A stretch of 64,000 bases of DNA from Nocardia nova NBRC 15556 (GTDB lineage Bacteria > Actinomycetota > Actinomycetes > Mycobacteriales > Mycobacteriaceae), in the NCBI RefSeq assembly GCF_001613005.1, contig NZ_BDBN01000035.1, positions 28,153 through 92,152 on the forward strand, given 5' to 3'. The position numbers and the translations under genes were made by a program. The notes beneath the pieces are model-generated. The model saw only the letters and a program-made list of their open reading frames with translations. It made no database searches and was not told the origin of the DNA. The stretch's first letter is position 1; every line of letters begins with the position of its first letter. Shown here in pieces: positions 41,573-50,126 of the stretch.

Positions 41573-42739
41573 ATGGATCTCTTCGAATATCAGGCGAAGG
41601 AACTCTTCGTGAAGCACGGAGTGCCTTCGTCGGAGGGCCGCGTCACGGACTCGGCCGAGGACGCCCGTGCCATCGCGACCGAAATCGGCAAGCCTGTGAT
41701 GATCAAGTCGCAGGTCAAGGTCGGTGGCCGCGGTAAGGCCGGTGGTGTGAAGTACGCCGCCACCCCGGACGACGCCTTCACCCACGCCTCCAACATCCTG
41801 GGCCTGGACATCAAGGGCCACGTGACCAAGAAGATCCTGGTCGCCGAGGCCAAGGACATCGCGGAGGAGTACTACATCTCCTTCCTGCTCGATCGCGCCA
41901 ACCGCACCTACCTGGCCATGTGCTCGGTCGAGGGCGGTATGGAGATCGAAGAGGTCGCCGCCACCAAGCCCGACCGCCTGGCCAAGGTGCCGGTCGACGC
42001 CGTCAAGGGTGTGGACCTGGCCTTCGCGCGCTCCATCGCCGAGCAGGGCCACCTGCCCGCCGACGTGCTGGACGCCGCCGCGGTGACCATTCAGAAGCTG
42101 TGGGAGGTCTTCGTCGCCGAAGACGCGACCCTGGTCGAGGTGAACCCGCTGGTCCGCACGCCGGAGAACGAGATCCTGGCGCTGGACGGCAAGGTCACCC
42201 TGGACGAGAACGCCGACTTCCGCCACCCCGACCACGCCGAGTTCGCCGATCGTGACGCCACCGATCCGCTGGAGCTCAAGGCCAAGGAGAACGACCTCAA
42301 CTACGTCAAGCTCGACGGTGAGGTCGGCATCATCGGCAACGGTGCCGGCCTGGTCATGTCGACCCTGGACGTCGTCGCCTACGCCGGTGAGAAGCACGAC
42401 GGCGTGAAGCCGGCCAACTTCCTCGACATCGGTGGTGGCGCCTCGGCCGAGGTGATGGCCAACGGTCTCGACGTGATCCTCAACGACGCGCAGGTCAAGA
42501 GCGTGTTCGTGAACGTGTTCGGCGGCATCACCGCGTGTGACGCGGTGGCCAACGGCATCGTCAAGGCCCTGGAGATCCTGGGGTCGGAGGCGAACAAGCC
42601 GCTGGTCGTCCGCCTCGACGGCAACAAGGTCGAGGAGGGTCGCAAGATCCTCGTCGATGCCAACCACCCGCTGGTCACCCTCGCCCAGACCATGGACGAA
42701 GGCGCCGACAAGGCCGCTGAACTGGCTGCGGCCAAGTAA
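41573..42739 (+). CDS. sucC: Succinyl-CoA synthetase (ADP-forming) beta subunit
   Basis: 388 residues. It pairs with SucD to interconvert succinyl-CoA and succinate with nucleotide phosphorylation in the TCA cycle. The family start MDLFEYQAKELFVKHGVP is at ATG 41573; an in-frame codon 33 bp upstream is less likely. ATP-grasp features include VMIKSQVKVGGRGKAGG, LVEVNPLV, and the C-terminal ligase segment GIIGNGAGLVMSTLD, NFLDIGGGAS and FVNVFGGITACD. sucD follows after 14 bp. Confidence 0.97.
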   Translation: MDLFEYQAKELFVKHGVPSSEGRVTDSAEDARAIATEIGKPVMIKSQVKVGGRGKAGGVKYAATPDDAFTHASNILGLDIKGHVTKKILVAEAKDIAEEYYISFLLDRANRTYLAMCSVEGGMEIEEVAATKPDRLAKVPVDAVKGVDLAFARSIAEQGHLPADVLDAAAVTIQKLWEVFVAEDATLVEVNPLVRTPENEILALDGKVTLDENADFRHPDHAEFADRDATDPLELKAKENDLNYVKLDGEVGIIGNGAGLVMSTLDVVAYAGEKHDGVKPANFLDIGGGASAEVMANGLDVILNDAQVKSVFVNVFGGITACDAVANGIVKALEILGSEANKPLVVRLDGNKVEEGRKILVDANHPLVTLAQTMDEGADKAAELAAAK

Positions 42740-42753
42740 AGGACGAACGAGAA

Positions 42754-43668
42754 ATGTCTATCTTCCTGAACAAGGACTCCAAGGTCATCGTCCAGGGCAT
42801 CACCGGCGGTGAGGGCACCAAGCACACCGCGCTGATGCTGAAGGCGGGCACCCAGGTCGTCGGTGGCGTCAACGCCCGTAAGGCCGGCACCACCGTCTCG
42901 CACACCGCCAAGGACGGCTCGGCCGTCGAGCTGCCGGTGTTCGGCACCGTCGCCGAGGCCATCAAGGAGACCGGCGCCGACGTGTCGATCGCCTTCGTGC
43001 CGCCGAAGTTCGCCAAGGACGCCATCATCGAGGCCATCGATGCGGAGATCCCGCTGCTGGTGGTCATCACCGAGGGCATCCCGGTGCAGGACACCGCCTA
43101 CGCGTGGGCCTACAACGTGGAGAAGGGCAACAAGACCCGGATCATCGGCCCCAACTGCCCCGGCATCATCACCCCGGGCGAGTCGCTGGTGGGCATCACC
43201 CCGGCCAACATCACCGGTAAGGGTCCGATCGGCCTGGTGTCGAAGTCGGGCACCCTGACCTACCAGATGATGTACGAGCTGCGTGACTTCGGCTTCTCGA
43301 CCTCCATCGGCATCGGTGGCGACCCGGTCATCGGCACCACCCACATCGACGCCATCGAGGCGTTCGAGAAGGACCCGGAGACCAAGCTCATCGTCATGAT
43401 CGGCGAGATCGGCGGCGACGCCGAGGAGCGGGCCGCGGCCTACATCAAGGAGAACGTGACCAAGCCGGTCGTCGGCTACGTCGCGGGCTTCACCGCGCCG
43501 GAGGGCAAGACCATGGGCCACGCCGGCGCCATCGTGTCCGGTTCCTCGGGTACCGCGGCCGCGAAGAAGGAGGCCCTCGAGGCCGCGGGCGTGAAGGTCG
43601 GCAAGACCCCGTCCGAGACCGCCGCCCTGGCGCGCGAGATCCTGGAGAAGGCCTCGATCACCGCCTGA
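42754..43668 (+). CDS. sucD: Succinyl-CoA synthetase alpha subunit
   Basis: 304 residues. The N-terminal Rossmann CoA-binding domain (VIVQGITGGEGTKHTALML) is followed by the ligase domain with IGPNCPGIITPGE and the phosphohistidine in GHAGAIVSGSSGTA (about residue 255). ATG 42754 is preceded by AAAGGACGAACG. It is co-transcribed with sucC and closed by a strong terminator. Confidence 0.97.
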   Translation: MSIFLNKDSKVIVQGITGGEGTKHTALMLKAGTQVVGGVNARKAGTTVSHTAKDGSAVELPVFGTVAEAIKETGADVSIAFVPPKFAKDAIIEAIDAEIPLLVVITEGIPVQDTAYAWAYNVEKGNKTRIIGPNCPGIITPGESLVGITPANITGKGPIGLVSKSGTLTYQMMYELRDFGFSTSIGIGGDPVIGTTHIDAIEAFEKDPETKLIVMIGEIGGDAEERAAAYIKENVTKPVVGYVAGFTAPEGKTMGHAGAIVSGSSGTAAAKKEALEAAGVKVGKTPSETAALAREILEKASITA

Positions 43669-43681
43669 TCGCAGGTACTGC

Positions 43682-43716
43682 GAAGGCCGCCTTGTTGCGA
43701 CAAGGCGGCCTTCTTT
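43682..43716 (+). terminator. Rho-independent terminator of sucCD
   Basis: Perfect 13-bp stem GAAGGCCGCCTTG (43682-43694) with 43701-43713, a 6-nt loop, then TTT. It is 13 bp past the sucD stop and is one of the few in the window with a short U-run. Confidence 0.92.
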
Positions 43717-44041
43717 CATCTCGGCAGGTGAACGACGTGCTGCCGGGCAGTGGGCAGGTCGGCAGCGGTTGTCGTGGGCAGGGAACAACCGTCGTTCAGG
43801 GTGCCGGGAGCAGGTGGCACAGGCCCAGCGTCCGCACCACCGTGCAGAACATTTCCGAAACGTCCATCCGATACCTCCGATCGTCTTCGGTGACAACACG
43901 ATCGAGACGGGTATGCGGTTCATAGTGAATTCTCGAGCTTGCCGCCAGTGGCGTCGTGGCCGTGACCGGCGCGCTCGAGTGCAGTAGCGTCAAGGGCATT
44001 CAGCCTGAAAGCCGATGAAGGACTCGATAGGAGACGACCAC
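43717..44041. other. Intergenic region before the DUF5336 gene (325 bp, no gene seen)
   Basis: Short frames on both strands lack a ribosome-binding site or family resemblance. M. tuberculosis has an oxidoreductase gene (Rv0953c) at this point, which is absent here. The last 60 bp carry the promoter of the downstream gene. Confidence 0.5.
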
Positions 44042-45166
44042 ATGTCCTACCCGACCGGGGGATCCGGGTACAACGCGCCCAATCAGACGCCCGGGCCCAC
44101 ACCCTCGTCCGCCCCGAGCTTCGGCCAGCAGCCGACAGGTAGTACCGGCGGCGGCTCGGGGCTTTCGGCGTTGAGCGGCAAGGGTCTGACGTTCTACCTG
44201 ACCGTCGGAATCGCCGCGCTGGGCGTAATCAACTTCTTCCTGGGCTTCCTCGATTTCTCGACCTTCGACGAGGGCGCGATGAACAGCTCCAAGGAGCCCG
44301 ACAAGGGCATGAGCCTGTTCCAGGAGGGCGGCACGGCCCCGCTGTTGCTGCTGCTGTTCGCGGGTCTCGTGGCCGGTATCGCCTTGCTGCCCAAGCAGGA
44401 AGCCAAGAACGGGGTGGTCGCGGCGGCTTCGGCGGCCGGCTTCCTCGGCGTCCTGTTCCAGGCGTTCGTGACGCCGACGCTGTACAAGACCGCGGGCACC
44501 GCCTGGGTCCTGGTCTTCCTGGCGCTCGTGCAGCTCGCCGCCGCCGTGGTCGCGCTGCTGTTCGAGACCGGTATCCTCTCCGCGCCCGAGGCCAAGCCAG
44601 CGGCCGCCGCTCCCGGCCCCGGCGGGTCGAGCGCCTACGGCCAGCAGTCCTCCTACGGCCAGAGCCAGCCGGCCCAGCAGCAGTCCTACGGTCAGGCCCA
44701 GGCCGGCCAGCAGGCCGCTTACGGCCAGTACGGCCAGCAGTACGGCCAGGCGCAGAGTCAGGCCCAGCAGCAGGCAGGTCAGCAGCAGGCCGGCTACGGG
44801 CAGTACGGCCAGCAGTACGCCCAGGGGCAGTACGGCCAGCAGCCCTCGCCGTACGGCCAGCCCGGACAGCAGCCCTACGGTCAGCCGGGCCAGCAGGGTT
44901 ACGGCCAGCAGGGTGCCCAGTCGCCCTACGGTCAGCGCCCGCAGACCGGTGGTGACGAGGCCGCGACCCAGCACTTCGGCGCCGCGGGCCAGCAGCCCGG
45001 CCAGCCCGGCCAGCAGTACGGTTCGCTGAACTTCGGTCAGCAGGGCCAGCAGGGCCAGGCGGGGCAGACCGGTCAGCCCGGCGCCCAGCCGTTCGGTGGC
45101 GAGCAGACCGGCAACCCGGCCGCCGACGCCACCAAGGCCTTCCGTCCCGAGGACGACCAGAAGTAG
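44042..45166 (+). CDS. DUF5336 membrane protein, 34-kDa antigen homologue (Rv0954-like)
   Basis: 374 residues from ATG 44042 (MSYPTGGSGYNAPNQ). Four hydrophobic segments lie between about residues 50 and 185: LTFYLTVGIAALGVINFFLG, LLLLLFAGLVAGIALLP, GVVAAASAAGFLGVLFQAF and VLVFLALVQLAAAVVALLF. The C-terminal half is a low-complexity Gln/Gly/Tyr tail with many YGQ units, likely disordered and cytoplasmic or surface-exposed. It matches the gene that follows sucD in mycobacteria and is thought to act in cell-envelope growth. The repeat-rich DNA may vary between strains. Confidence 0.88.
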   Translation: MSYPTGGSGYNAPNQTPGPTPSSAPSFGQQPTGSTGGGSGLSALSGKGLTFYLTVGIAALGVINFFLGFLDFSTFDEGAMNSSKEPDKGMSLFQEGGTAPLLLLLFAGLVAGIALLPKQEAKNGVVAAASAAGFLGVLFQAFVTPTLYKTAGTAWVLVFLALVQLAAAVVALLFETGILSAPEAKPAAAAPGPGGSSAYGQQSSYGQSQPAQQQSYGQAQAGQQAAYGQYGQQYGQAQSQAQQQAGQQQAGYGQYGQQYAQGQYGQQPSPYGQPGQQPYGQPGQQGYGQQGAQSPYGQRPQTGGDEAATQHFGAAGQQPGQPGQQYGSLNFGQQGQQGQAGQTGQPGAQPFGGEQTGNPAADATKAFRPEDDQK

Positions 45167-45183
45167 ATCCGCTCCGACGCGAC

Positions 45184-45229
45184 GATCGGCGAGTCAGGCG
45201 CTCTTCACGGCGCGCCTGACTCGCCGATC
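45184..45229 (+). terminator. Long hairpin terminator after the DUF5336 gene
   Basis: Perfect 18-bp stem: 45184-45201 pairs with 45212-45229 around a 10-nt loop. There is no U-tract. It starts 18 bp after the DUF5336 stop. Confidence 0.85.
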
Positions 45230-45321
45230 CGTTTCCAGCTGACACCCTGACATGTCGGTGGTCGTGTCGTGCTTCGGCGAGTCAACCGGACGAGTCAACC
45301 AGGATCCCGCGAGGTAGTTCT

Positions 45322-47100
45322 ATGAAGTCCGCACTGGTCCGATGGGCCGACCTTCGCGAACAGCGGGCCGGCGCGAGACCGGCGCAGGCTCACTCGCACG
45401 GCGATGCGCCGCAGCGGCGGAGCGGTCACGGCCCGGGCGCGGACGGACCCGAGGATCCGGTATTCCTCTCACTGAGTCCCGAGCGGGCCAAGGTGCTGCT
45501 CATCATCGCGGCTCGCGCGTCGAGTTTCACCGTGGTCGCCATCGTGGCGATCGTGCTGGTCACGCTGATGGCCGCGGGCAGCGGTTTGACCGGCGCGTCC
45601 GGCGCGATCGCGGCCGGATGGCTGGCCGTGCATCAGGTCCCGGTCGTGGTCGGCAAGACCTCACTCGGCCTGCTGCCGCTGCTGCCGACCGCGGTGGTGT
45701 TGTGGCTGACCATGCGCGACTGCGCGCATGCCGTCTCGCCGCGCTCCTCGCGGGCCGATCTGGGCTGGATCGTCGGCGCCGCGCTCGCGGGCCCGCTGCT
45801 GGTCACCGCCGTCTGCCTGGCCGTGGCCGAGGACGCCGCGACGGCCGTGCCCCTGCAGTCGCCCGATACGCTCACCGCCTTCTGCTGTGTGGGGGGTTTA
45901 CATCTGCTCGCGGCGGCCACCGGGATCGCGACCAGGCCCAATGCGCTACGCGACCGGATCGCCTCTTATCTGCCGGACTGGGTTTTCGCCGGGGCGCGGG
46001 CGGCGGCGCGGGCGCTGTGGCGGCTGCTGCTCGGCGGGGCGATCCTCACGCTGGTGTCGTTCGTGCTGCACTGGTCGGTGATCGGCGATACCTATGCGGC
46101 CGCAGGGAATTTCGCGGGTGTCGTCGGGTTGACCGTGCTGTCGCTGGCCTATCTGCCGAACGTCGTGATCGCGGCGACCAGCGTTCTGATCGGTGCGGAC
46201 GTGCACATCGGCGCCGGGGCGCTGAGCGTCTTCTCGGTCGCCGGGGCGCCGGTGCCCGCGCTGCCGGTACTCGCGGCGGTGCCGAGCGGGCCCGCGGCCG
46301 CCTGGTGGCCGGTGTTGCTGCTGGTTCCGGCGGCGGTCGGCGTGCGTGGCGGGCTGGACTGCGCGCGCGACTCCGCCGACGAGGTGCGCAGTCCGTGGGC
46401 GACGGTGTTCTCGGCGGCGCTCGCGGCGCTCGCCATGGTGCTGCTGGGACTTCCGGCGGGCGGCGCGGTCGGGTCGTTCGGCGAGATCGGTCCCGGCGTG
46501 CTGGTCACCGCGGGATTGACCTTCGCCTGGCTGACCGTGGCCGGATATCTCGGATTGCTGTGTGGGAGAAGGATTCTCGGAATTCCGCCCGCTGTGGTCG
46601 AGCCGGGGTTCGGCGGGCGTTCCGGCCACCGCGGCCGGTACCTGCCCACCGACTACTCGCGAGACGAGTACGACATTGACGAGAACGACATTGACGAGAA
46701 CGACGGAGACGAGAACGACGGAGACGAGTACGACAGGGGCGGGTACGACCACGAGCACCGGGATCACGGCTACGACCCGGACTTCGACCGTGACGACGAC
46801 TACGACGACCGCGCCGAGCCGGGCTACATCGACCAGCTGTACGACGACCCGCGCTATGTCGAATACGAATTCGAGGACGATGTCGACGGTATCGCCGTCG
46901 AGGACGACTATCCACGACCGGCTTACCGCCGCACCGGCTCCGTCGAGGTGGTGGAGGTCGACGGCGAACTGCTCGACGACGATCTCGCGCCCGCGCACGC
47001 CGATCCGGACGACGAATTCGACGCCGGGAACTCCGACATCGTCGACGCCGAAGTGGTAGAGGGTGACCTGCCGGAGAGTCCCGGCAGGGGCGGTCGTTAG
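45322..47100 (+). CDS. DUF6350 polytopic membrane protein (Rv0955-like)
   Basis: 592 residues. Residues about 55-415 carry roughly ten hydrophobic segments (for example VLLIIAARASSFTVVAIVAIVLVTLMAA and LLPLLPTAVVLWLTM), followed by an extremely acidic tail of about 170 residues with a 5-residue Asp/Glu/Asn/Tyr repeat. It corresponds to Rv0955 by position between the 34-kDa-antigen gene and purN. ATG 45322 lies just after GAGGTAG. Function is unknown; the family is restricted to actinobacteria. Confidence 0.85.
   Translation: MKSALVRWADLREQRAGARPAQAHSHGDAPQRRSGHGPGADGPEDPVFLSLSPERAKVLLIIAARASSFTVVAIVAIVLVTLMAAGSGLTGASGAIAAGWLAVHQVPVVVGKTSLGLLPLLPTAVVLWLTMRDCAHAVSPRSSRADLGWIVGAALAGPLLVTAVCLAVAEDAATAVPLQSPDTLTAFCCVGGLHLLAAATGIATRPNALRDRIASYLPDWVFAGARAAARALWRLLLGGAILTLVSFVLHWSVIGDTYAAAGNFAGVVGLTVLSLAYLPNVVIAATSVLIGADVHIGAGALSVFSVAGAPVPALPVLAAVPSGPAAAWWPVLLLVPAAVGVRGGLDCARDSADEVRSPWATVFSAALAALAMVLLGLPAGGAVGSFGEIGPGVLVTAGLTFAWLTVAGYLGLLCGRRILGIPPAVVEPGFGGRSGHRGRYLPTDYSRDEYDIDENDIDENDGDENDGDEYDRGGYDHEHRDHGYDPDFDRDDDYDDRAEPGYIDQLYDDPRYVEYEFEDDVDGIAVEDDYPRPAYRRTGSVEVVEVDGELLDDDLAPAHADPDDEFDAGNSDIVDAEVVEGDLPESPGRGGR
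46663..46737 (+). repeat. Five tandem 15-bp units encoding an acidic tail
   Basis: Five in-frame units begin GACGAG(T/A)ACGAC at 46663, 46678, 46693, 46708 and 46723. They encode DEYDI/DENDI/DENDG-type pentapeptides. The last three bases of each unit are the most variable. A strain-variable slippage tract is likely. Confidence 0.85.
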
Positions 47101-47165
47101 GCTCTAACCCGGCGGACCTCGGGTTCGCCGCCCTCCGGCAGCCCCGACGCACAGGGAGTAGAGCG

Positions 47166-47810
47166 CTGACCACCCCGCCCGCCCAGCTGGTCCCTCCGAC
47201 CGCGCCTGCGACCCTTGTCGTACTCGCCTCGGGCACGGGATCGCTGCTGCAATCGCTGATCACGGCCACCGAGCGCCCGGACTACCCGGCGCGCATCGCC
47301 GCCGTGGGCGTGGACCGGATCTGCGCGGCGACCGACCATGCGGTGCGGGCCGGCATTCCGGCTTTCCGTGTCGCCCCCGCCGACCATCCCGATCGGTCCG
47401 CCTGGGATATCGCGCTCACCGACGCGGTTGCTGCCTACGCCCCCGACCTGGTGGTGTCGGCGGGATTCATGCGCCTGTTCGGCCCGAAATTCCTGGAGCG
47501 ATTCGAGGGCCGGATCATCAACACCCATCCCGCGCTGCTGCCGGCCTTCCCGGGCGCGCACGGGGTGCGCGACGCGTTGGCATACGGAGTGCGGGTGACG
47601 GGTTCGACCGTGCATCTGGTCGACGCGGGCGTCGACACCGGACCGATCCTCGCTCAGGAGCCGGTCGCGGTGCTGCCCGGCGACGACGAGGCGAGTTTGC
47701 ACGAGCGCATCAAAGTTGTGGAGCGTCGGCTGCTGGCGGAGACCGTCGCCGCCGTCGCCACGCGAGGCATTGTCTGCGACGGACGAAAGGCAGTAATTCC
47801 AGATGAGTGA
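47166..47810 (+). CDS. purN: Phosphoribosylglycinamide formyltransferase
   Basis: 214 residues. It transfers formyl from 10-formyl-THF to GAR in purine synthesis. The N-terminal core VVLASGTGSLLQSLI, the catalytic segment IINTHPALLPAFPGAHG (Asn-His pair) and HLVDAGVDTGPILAQ are present. No ATG, GTG or TTG is found between the preceding in-frame stop and the conserved core. CTG 47166 follows GGGAG (47154-47158) at a good distance and gives the expected N-terminus, so a CTG start is proposed. The first later GTG (47304) would remove the GTGS loop. The 3' end overlaps purH by 8 bp. Confidence 0.88.
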   Translation: MTTPPAQLVPPTAPATLVVLASGTGSLLQSLITATERPDYPARIAAVGVDRICAATDHAVRAGIPAFRVAPADHPDRSAWDIALTDAVAAYAPDLVVSAGFMRLFGPKFLERFEGRIINTHPALLPAFPGAHGVRDALAYGVRVTGSTVHLVDAGVDTGPILAQEPVAVLPGDDEASLHERIKVVERRLLAETVAAVATRGIVCDGRKAVIPDE

Positions 47811-49392
47811 GGCCCCGGTTAGTGCACGCAGGGCGATCCGCAGGGCGTTGGTGAGCGTCTATGACAAAACCGGGCTCATCGAGCTGGCCACCGGACTGAA
47901 CGAGGCCGGTGTCGAGCTGGTGTCGACCGGTTCGACCGCCGCCCGCATCGCCGATGCCGGAATTCCGGTGACCAAGGTCGAAGACCTCACCGGTTTCCCC
48001 GAAACCCTCGACGGCCGGGTGAAGACGCTGCATCCCCGCGTGCACGCCGGCATCCTCGCCGACACCCGCAAGCAGGAACACCTCGATCAGCTGGTGGAGC
48101 TGGGCGTCGAGGCATTCCAGCTGGTGGTGGTGAACCTGTATCCGTTCACACAGACCGTCGCCAGTGGCGCCACACCCGACGAATGCGTCGAGCAGATCGA
48201 TATCGGCGGTCCGTCGATGGTGCGAGCGGCCGCGAAGAACCACCCCTCGGTCGCGGTCGTGGTCGACACCGGTGACTACGACGACGTGCTGGCGGCGGTG
48301 CGCGGTGGCGGTTTCACCCTCGCCGAGCGAACCACGCTGGCGGCCAAGGCTTTCCAGCACACCGCGAGTTACGACGTCGCGGTCGCGAGCTGGATGACCA
48401 ACGTGCTGACCGCCGACGATTCCGCGGACTCCGACGCGGACAGCCGGTTCCCGTCCTGGATGGGCGGTGTGTGGACCCGCGACGCGGTGCTGCGCTACGG
48501 CGAGAATCCGCATCAGGCGGCGGCGCTGTATCGCAACGACTCCGGCCCGGCCGGGCTGGCGCAGGCGAAGCAGGTGCACGGCAAGGAGATGTCGTACAAC
48601 AACTACACCGATGCCGATGCCGCCTGGCGGGCCGCCTGGGACCACGCCGAACCCGCGGTGGCCATCGTGAAGCACGCCAATCCGTGCGGCATCGCGGTCG
48701 GTGCCGATATCGCCGAAGCGCACCGCAAGGCGCACGCCTGCGATCCGGTGAGTGCGTTCGGCGGCGTGATCGCGGCCAACCGCCAGGTCACCGTCGAGAT
48801 GGCCGAACAGGTGGCCGAGATCTTCACCGAGGTCATCGTGGCTCCGGGCTACGCCGACGGCGCGGTGGAGGTGCTGCAGCGCAAGAAGAACGTGCGCATC
48901 CTGATCGCCGACGAGCCCCGGCGCGGTGGCGTCGAACTGCGGCCGATCAGCGGCGGCGCGCTGCTGCAGCAGACCGATATCGTCGACGCGGACGGTGACG
49001 ACCCCGTCAACTGGACGCTCGCCACCGGCGAAGCGGCCGATGCCGAAACCCTCGCCGACCTCGAATTCGCCTGGCGCGCATGCCGGGCCGTGAAATCGAA
49101 TGCGATTCTGCTGGCCCACGACGGCGCCTCGGTCGGGGTCGGCATGGGGCAGGTCAACCGGGTCGACGCCGTCCATCTGGCGGTGCTGCGCGCCGGTGAC
49201 CGCGCCAAGGGGTCGGTGGCGGCCTCCGACGCCTACTTCCCGTTCCCCGACGGTCCGCAGCAGCTGATCGCCGCGGGCGTGAAAGCCATTGTGCAGCCGG
49301 GTGGTTCGGTGCGCGATCAGCTGACCATCGATGCCTGCCGGGAGGCCGGAGTCACGATGTACCTCACCGGGGCGCGTCACTTCGCGCACTGA
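47803..49392 (+). CDS. purH: Bifunctional AICAR transformylase/IMP cyclohydrolase
   Basis: 529 residues, catalysing the last two steps of IMP synthesis. The N-terminal MGS-like IMP cyclohydrolase domain (residues 1-150) has LVSVYDKTGLIELA and GGRVKTLHPRVHAGIL style motifs (here DGRVKTLHPRVHAG). The AICARFT domain has RYGENPHQAAALYR, VAIVKHANPCGIAVG and FGGVIAANR. The ATG lies inside the purN 3' end, so translation is coupled. A strong hairpin follows. Confidence 0.97.
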   Translation: MSEAPVSARRAIRRALVSVYDKTGLIELATGLNEAGVELVSTGSTAARIADAGIPVTKVEDLTGFPETLDGRVKTLHPRVHAGILADTRKQEHLDQLVELGVEAFQLVVVNLYPFTQTVASGATPDECVEQIDIGGPSMVRAAAKNHPSVAVVVDTGDYDDVLAAVRGGGFTLAERTTLAAKAFQHTASYDVAVASWMTNVLTADDSADSDADSRFPSWMGGVWTRDAVLRYGENPHQAAALYRNDSGPAGLAQAKQVHGKEMSYNNYTDADAAWRAAWDHAEPAVAIVKHANPCGIAVGADIAEAHRKAHACDPVSAFGGVIAANRQVTVEMAEQVAEIFTEVIVAPGYADGAVEVLQRKKNVRILIADEPRRGGVELRPISGGALLQQTDIVDADGDDPVNWTLATGEAADAETLADLEFAWRACRAVKSNAILLAHDGASVGVGMGQVNRVDAVHLAVLRAGDRAKGSVAASDAYFPFPDGPQQLIAAGVKAIVQPGGSVRDQLTIDACREAGVTMYLTGARHFAH

Positions 49393-49405
49393 TCGGTGAA
49401 CACGA

Positions 49406-49444
49406 ACGTCGCCGCCCGCCGGAGTCTCCGGCGGGCGGCGACGT
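49406..49444 (+). terminator. Long hairpin terminator after purH
   Basis: An 18-bp perfect stem (49406-49423 with 49427-49444) closes a 3-nt loop 13 bp past the purH stop. No U-tract. It also faces the convergent lipoprotein gene and may act in both directions. Confidence 0.85.
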
Positions 49445-49477
49445 CGTTCGACGGGGCCGTTCGCTGACCCGGGCGAA

Positions 49478-49939
49478 TCAGTTCGCGCTCAACACTTTCC
49501 GGTCGCCCAGCGGCTTCTTCAGCGGAATCTCCAGGGTGCCGAAGACGGCGATCATGGTGCACATGCGCCCGGCCGCCTCGGGCAGGGTGCCGGCCTTCAG
49601 GGCGACGGTGACGGTGCTGTCGGTTTCGGTGGTGGTCGCGTCCACGCCGTAACACTCCGGTGAGCCGATCTGGAAATTCACCGCGATCCGGTCCGGAGCC
49701 ACCCGGCTCCAACTGTCGAACGGCAGCGGGTGCGGATTGGTGATCGTCGAGTTGGCGGTGAACATCCGGCCGGGCTGCGGTGGATTCTGCTCGGTGGGAG
49801 TGCTCACCGCGGCTGTCGTCGTATTCGCTTGTGCCCCACCGTTGTCGGAGTTCCCGCAGGCGGTGACCAGGAGGGCCGGTAGTGCGAGGAGCGCGAGTGC
49901 CGCCGCTGCGATGCGGCGTCGTCCGGGGATGGAGTCCAT
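49478..49939 (-). CDS. Putative lipoprotein of unknown function
   Basis: 153 residues. An Arg-rich n-region, hydrophobic core (IAAAALALLALPALLV) and lipobox LVTAC at about residues 24-28 mark a lipoprotein; a Thr/Pro/Gln linker follows, then a beta-rich domain of about 95 residues (FDSWSRVAPDRIAVNFQIG, CYGVDATT, TVTVALKAGTLPEAAGRMC) with two Cys that could form a disulfide. I do not recognise a named family. It stands alone between purH and a lectin/LysM gene. Confidence 0.8.
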   Translation of the reverse strand: MDSIPGRRRIAAAALALLALPALLVTACGNSDNGGAQANTTTAAVSTPTEQNPPQPGRMFTANSTITNPHPLPFDSWSRVAPDRIAVNFQIGSPECYGVDATTTETDSTVTVALKAGTLPEAAGRMCTMIAVFGTLEIPLKKPLGDRKVLSAN

Positions 49940-50126
49940 GGAGTCACCCTATCGGCGGGGGCGAGGTGGCTGTGAGCCACGTCCCAGTGAACATTCTGCG
50001 AACGCCGGCGCGTAACTGCTGCGAAATCCGGGGCGCGCCAAGTAGTGTTCGCAAACGATGAGCGAATGCGGTTCTGCGCCATCGAATCACCGATCGACAC
50101 GACCTCTTCTCGAAAGGATCCACCGC

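Noticed and set aside
41543..43923. Minus-strand frames antisense to sucC and sucD (41543-42667, 42379-43923)
   Set aside because: Shadow frames of strongly conserved plus-strand genes.
43796..43999. Small minus-strand frame between sucD and the DUF5336 gene
   Set aside because: No ribosome-binding site or recognisable content; region looks like promoter DNA.
47710..49389. 559-codon minus-strand frame opposite purH
   Set aside because: Antisense to purH, which has full family motifs; composition is His/Arg-rich as expected of a shadow.
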